Assembly (NCBI GenBank): GCA_017354595.1
Contig: JAFMQQ010000247.1
Span: 1-5,439 of the forward strand
DNA: 5,439 bases
Reading direction: 5' to 3'
Source of the DNA: Micromonosporaceae bacterium
GTDB taxonomy: Bacteria > Actinomycetota > Actinomycetes > Mycobacteriales > Micromonosporaceae
Shown here: one piece after another, positions 4,695-5,439 of the stretch
How positions within the stretch are numbered: position 1 is the stretch's first letter
Layout: the number at the start of each line of letters is the position of its first letter
Translations under genes and position numbers: made by a program
The notes under the pieces: model-generated
Seen by the model: the letters and a program-made list of their open reading frames with translations, nothing else
Database searches by the model: none
Told to the model about the DNA's origin: nothing

Positions 4695-5439
4695 TCAGGC
4701 TTCGCGCCCGGCCGGCCAGGCTGCCTGTACCGCCGCCGTGGCCTGGGCGAGCACCACCTTGGCGGGTCGGCCCAGCGCCGCCGCGGCGCGCACCACGTCC
4801 TCGTACTCCACCGAGGCGTTGACCACCCGGCCGTCGAGCATCGCCAGCTTCACCCCCACCGCCTGACCGTCGAGGTCCACAGTGGACATGGCACGGCGCA
4901 GCGGGTGTTTGGTCACCGCGATGGTACGCAGGCCGATCGTGGTGGTCTGGGTGAAGATGGCGGTTCGCACCGCCTCGACCGTCCGATCTGGACAGAGGAC
5001 GTGCAGGGTGTGCGCCGGGCGACCCTTCTTCATCAGGATCGGGCTCAACCAGGCGTCCGAGGCGCCGGCGTCGAGCAGGGCCGCCAGCACCGCCGGCCAC
5101 AGCCGGGGATCGAGATCGTCCACATTGCACTCGAGCAGTACCGCGGTCTCCTGCTGTGACTGCGCTGGCACGCCGATCAGCAGGCGCAGCACGTTCGCCG
5201 CCTCGGCCGGATCCCGGCCACCCGCGCCCACCCCGACCGCCCCGGGTACCAGTGCCGGCATCGGTTGCTGCCGGTCGGTGAGTGTGGCGAGCAGCGCGAT
5301 GCCGGTCGGGGTACATGCCTCGTACGGCAGCCGGCCGGTGAGCACCAGGCCGGCCTGCCGGGCCAGTTCCACCACCGCCGGCGCCGGTACCGGAAGGGTG
5401 CCGTGTGCCGCCGGTACCCGCGCACCGCCCGAGCCCGCC
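4695..5439 (-). CDS. larC: Nickel-pincer cofactor biosynthesis protein LarC, C-terminal part, 5' end outside the window
   Basis: The frame is open from the right edge (first full codon at 5438) to the stop at 4695-4697, giving 247 visible residues of a protein that is usually about 400, so the N-terminal third is missing. LarC (formerly DUF111) is the CTP-dependent enzyme that inserts nickel into the pincer cofactor of lactate racemase and related enzymes. Family landmarks, in order, are HGTLPVPAPA near the start of the visible part, EACTPTGIALLATL, the GVGAGGRDPAEAANVLRL block, CNVDDLDPRLW (NVDD encoded at 5115-5126), SPILMKKGRPAHTLHVLCPD, TTTIGLRTI, and a C-terminal VKLAMLDGRVVNASVEYEDV followed by a helix. 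The GTG at 5375 is internal because the HGTLPVPAPA motif lies upstream. No LarB, LarE or LarA gene is visible, but upstream genes would be outside the window. In this part LarC is a single frame. Confident family call. Confidence 0.94.
   Translation of the reverse strand, partial: AGSGGARVPAAHGTLPVPAPAVVELARQAGLVLTGRLPYEACTPTGIALLATLTDRQQPMPALVPGAVGVGAGGRDPAEAANVLRLLIGVPAQSQQETAVLLECNVDDLDPRLWPAVLAALLDAGASDAWLSPILMKKGRPAHTLHVLCPDRTVEAVRTAIFTQTTTIGLRTIAVTKHPLRRAMSTVDLDGQAVGVKLAMLDGRVVNASVEYEDVVRAAAALGRPAKVVLAQATAAVQAAWPAGREA

Noticed and set aside
4243..5316. Long open frame on the minus strand (357 residues)
   Set aside because: It overlaps LarC in another frame on the same strand and the PAS gene in antisense; both real genes have family motifs and this one does not.

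Overview
The window is very GC-rich, with strong third-position G/C, GTG starts and tightly packed genes. This points to an actinobacterium. The protein style (DUF5926 protein, GAF-type soluble histidine kinase, actinobacterial NERD protein, frequent GTA/TAC codons) suggests Micromonosporaceae, such as Micromonospora, Salinispora or a relative. That family placement comes from memory of protein style, not from a search.

Layout, left to right. (1) 1-531 +: C-terminal part of a glycerophosphodiester phosphodiesterase, cut by the left edge. (2) 576-1874 +: soluble GAF-like sensor histidine kinase whose ATP-lid F-box is tandemly repeated (an 18-bp unit, three full copies plus a decayed fourth). 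(3) 1915-2430 +: small RsbW/SpoIIAB-type ATP-binding protein. (4) 2427-3305 +: DUF5926 family protein that overlaps the previous gene by 4 bp. (5) 3306-3463: the only sizeable non-coding stretch, about 158 bp, holding a GC-rich hairpin (possible terminator), an AT-rich palindromic island and a possible promoter. (6) 3464-4156 +: NERD-like protein with substituted active-site positions. (7) 4238-4687 +: short PAS-domain protein with a perfect AGGAGG ribosome binding site. (8) 4695-5439 -: C-terminal part of the nickel-pincer cofactor protein LarC, convergent with the PAS gene and cut by the right edge.

How the genes relate. Genes 1-4 run in the same direction with gaps of 44 bp, 40 bp and -4 bp and may be one transcription unit. 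The kinase and the RsbW-like protein are both GHKL ATPases, yet no response regulator, sigma factor or STAS anti-sigma antagonist lies in the window, so their partners must be elsewhere. The NERD and PAS genes look separately transcribed. LarC is a metabolic gene on the other strand and probably unrelated.

I see no mobile element, CRISPR array, tRNA or rRNA. Most of this looks like an ordinary conserved chromosomal region. The best candidates for something unusual are the repeated F-box in the kinase, the AT-rich palindrome before the NERD gene, and the substituted NERD catalytic core. I do not see convincing evidence of a complete new system.
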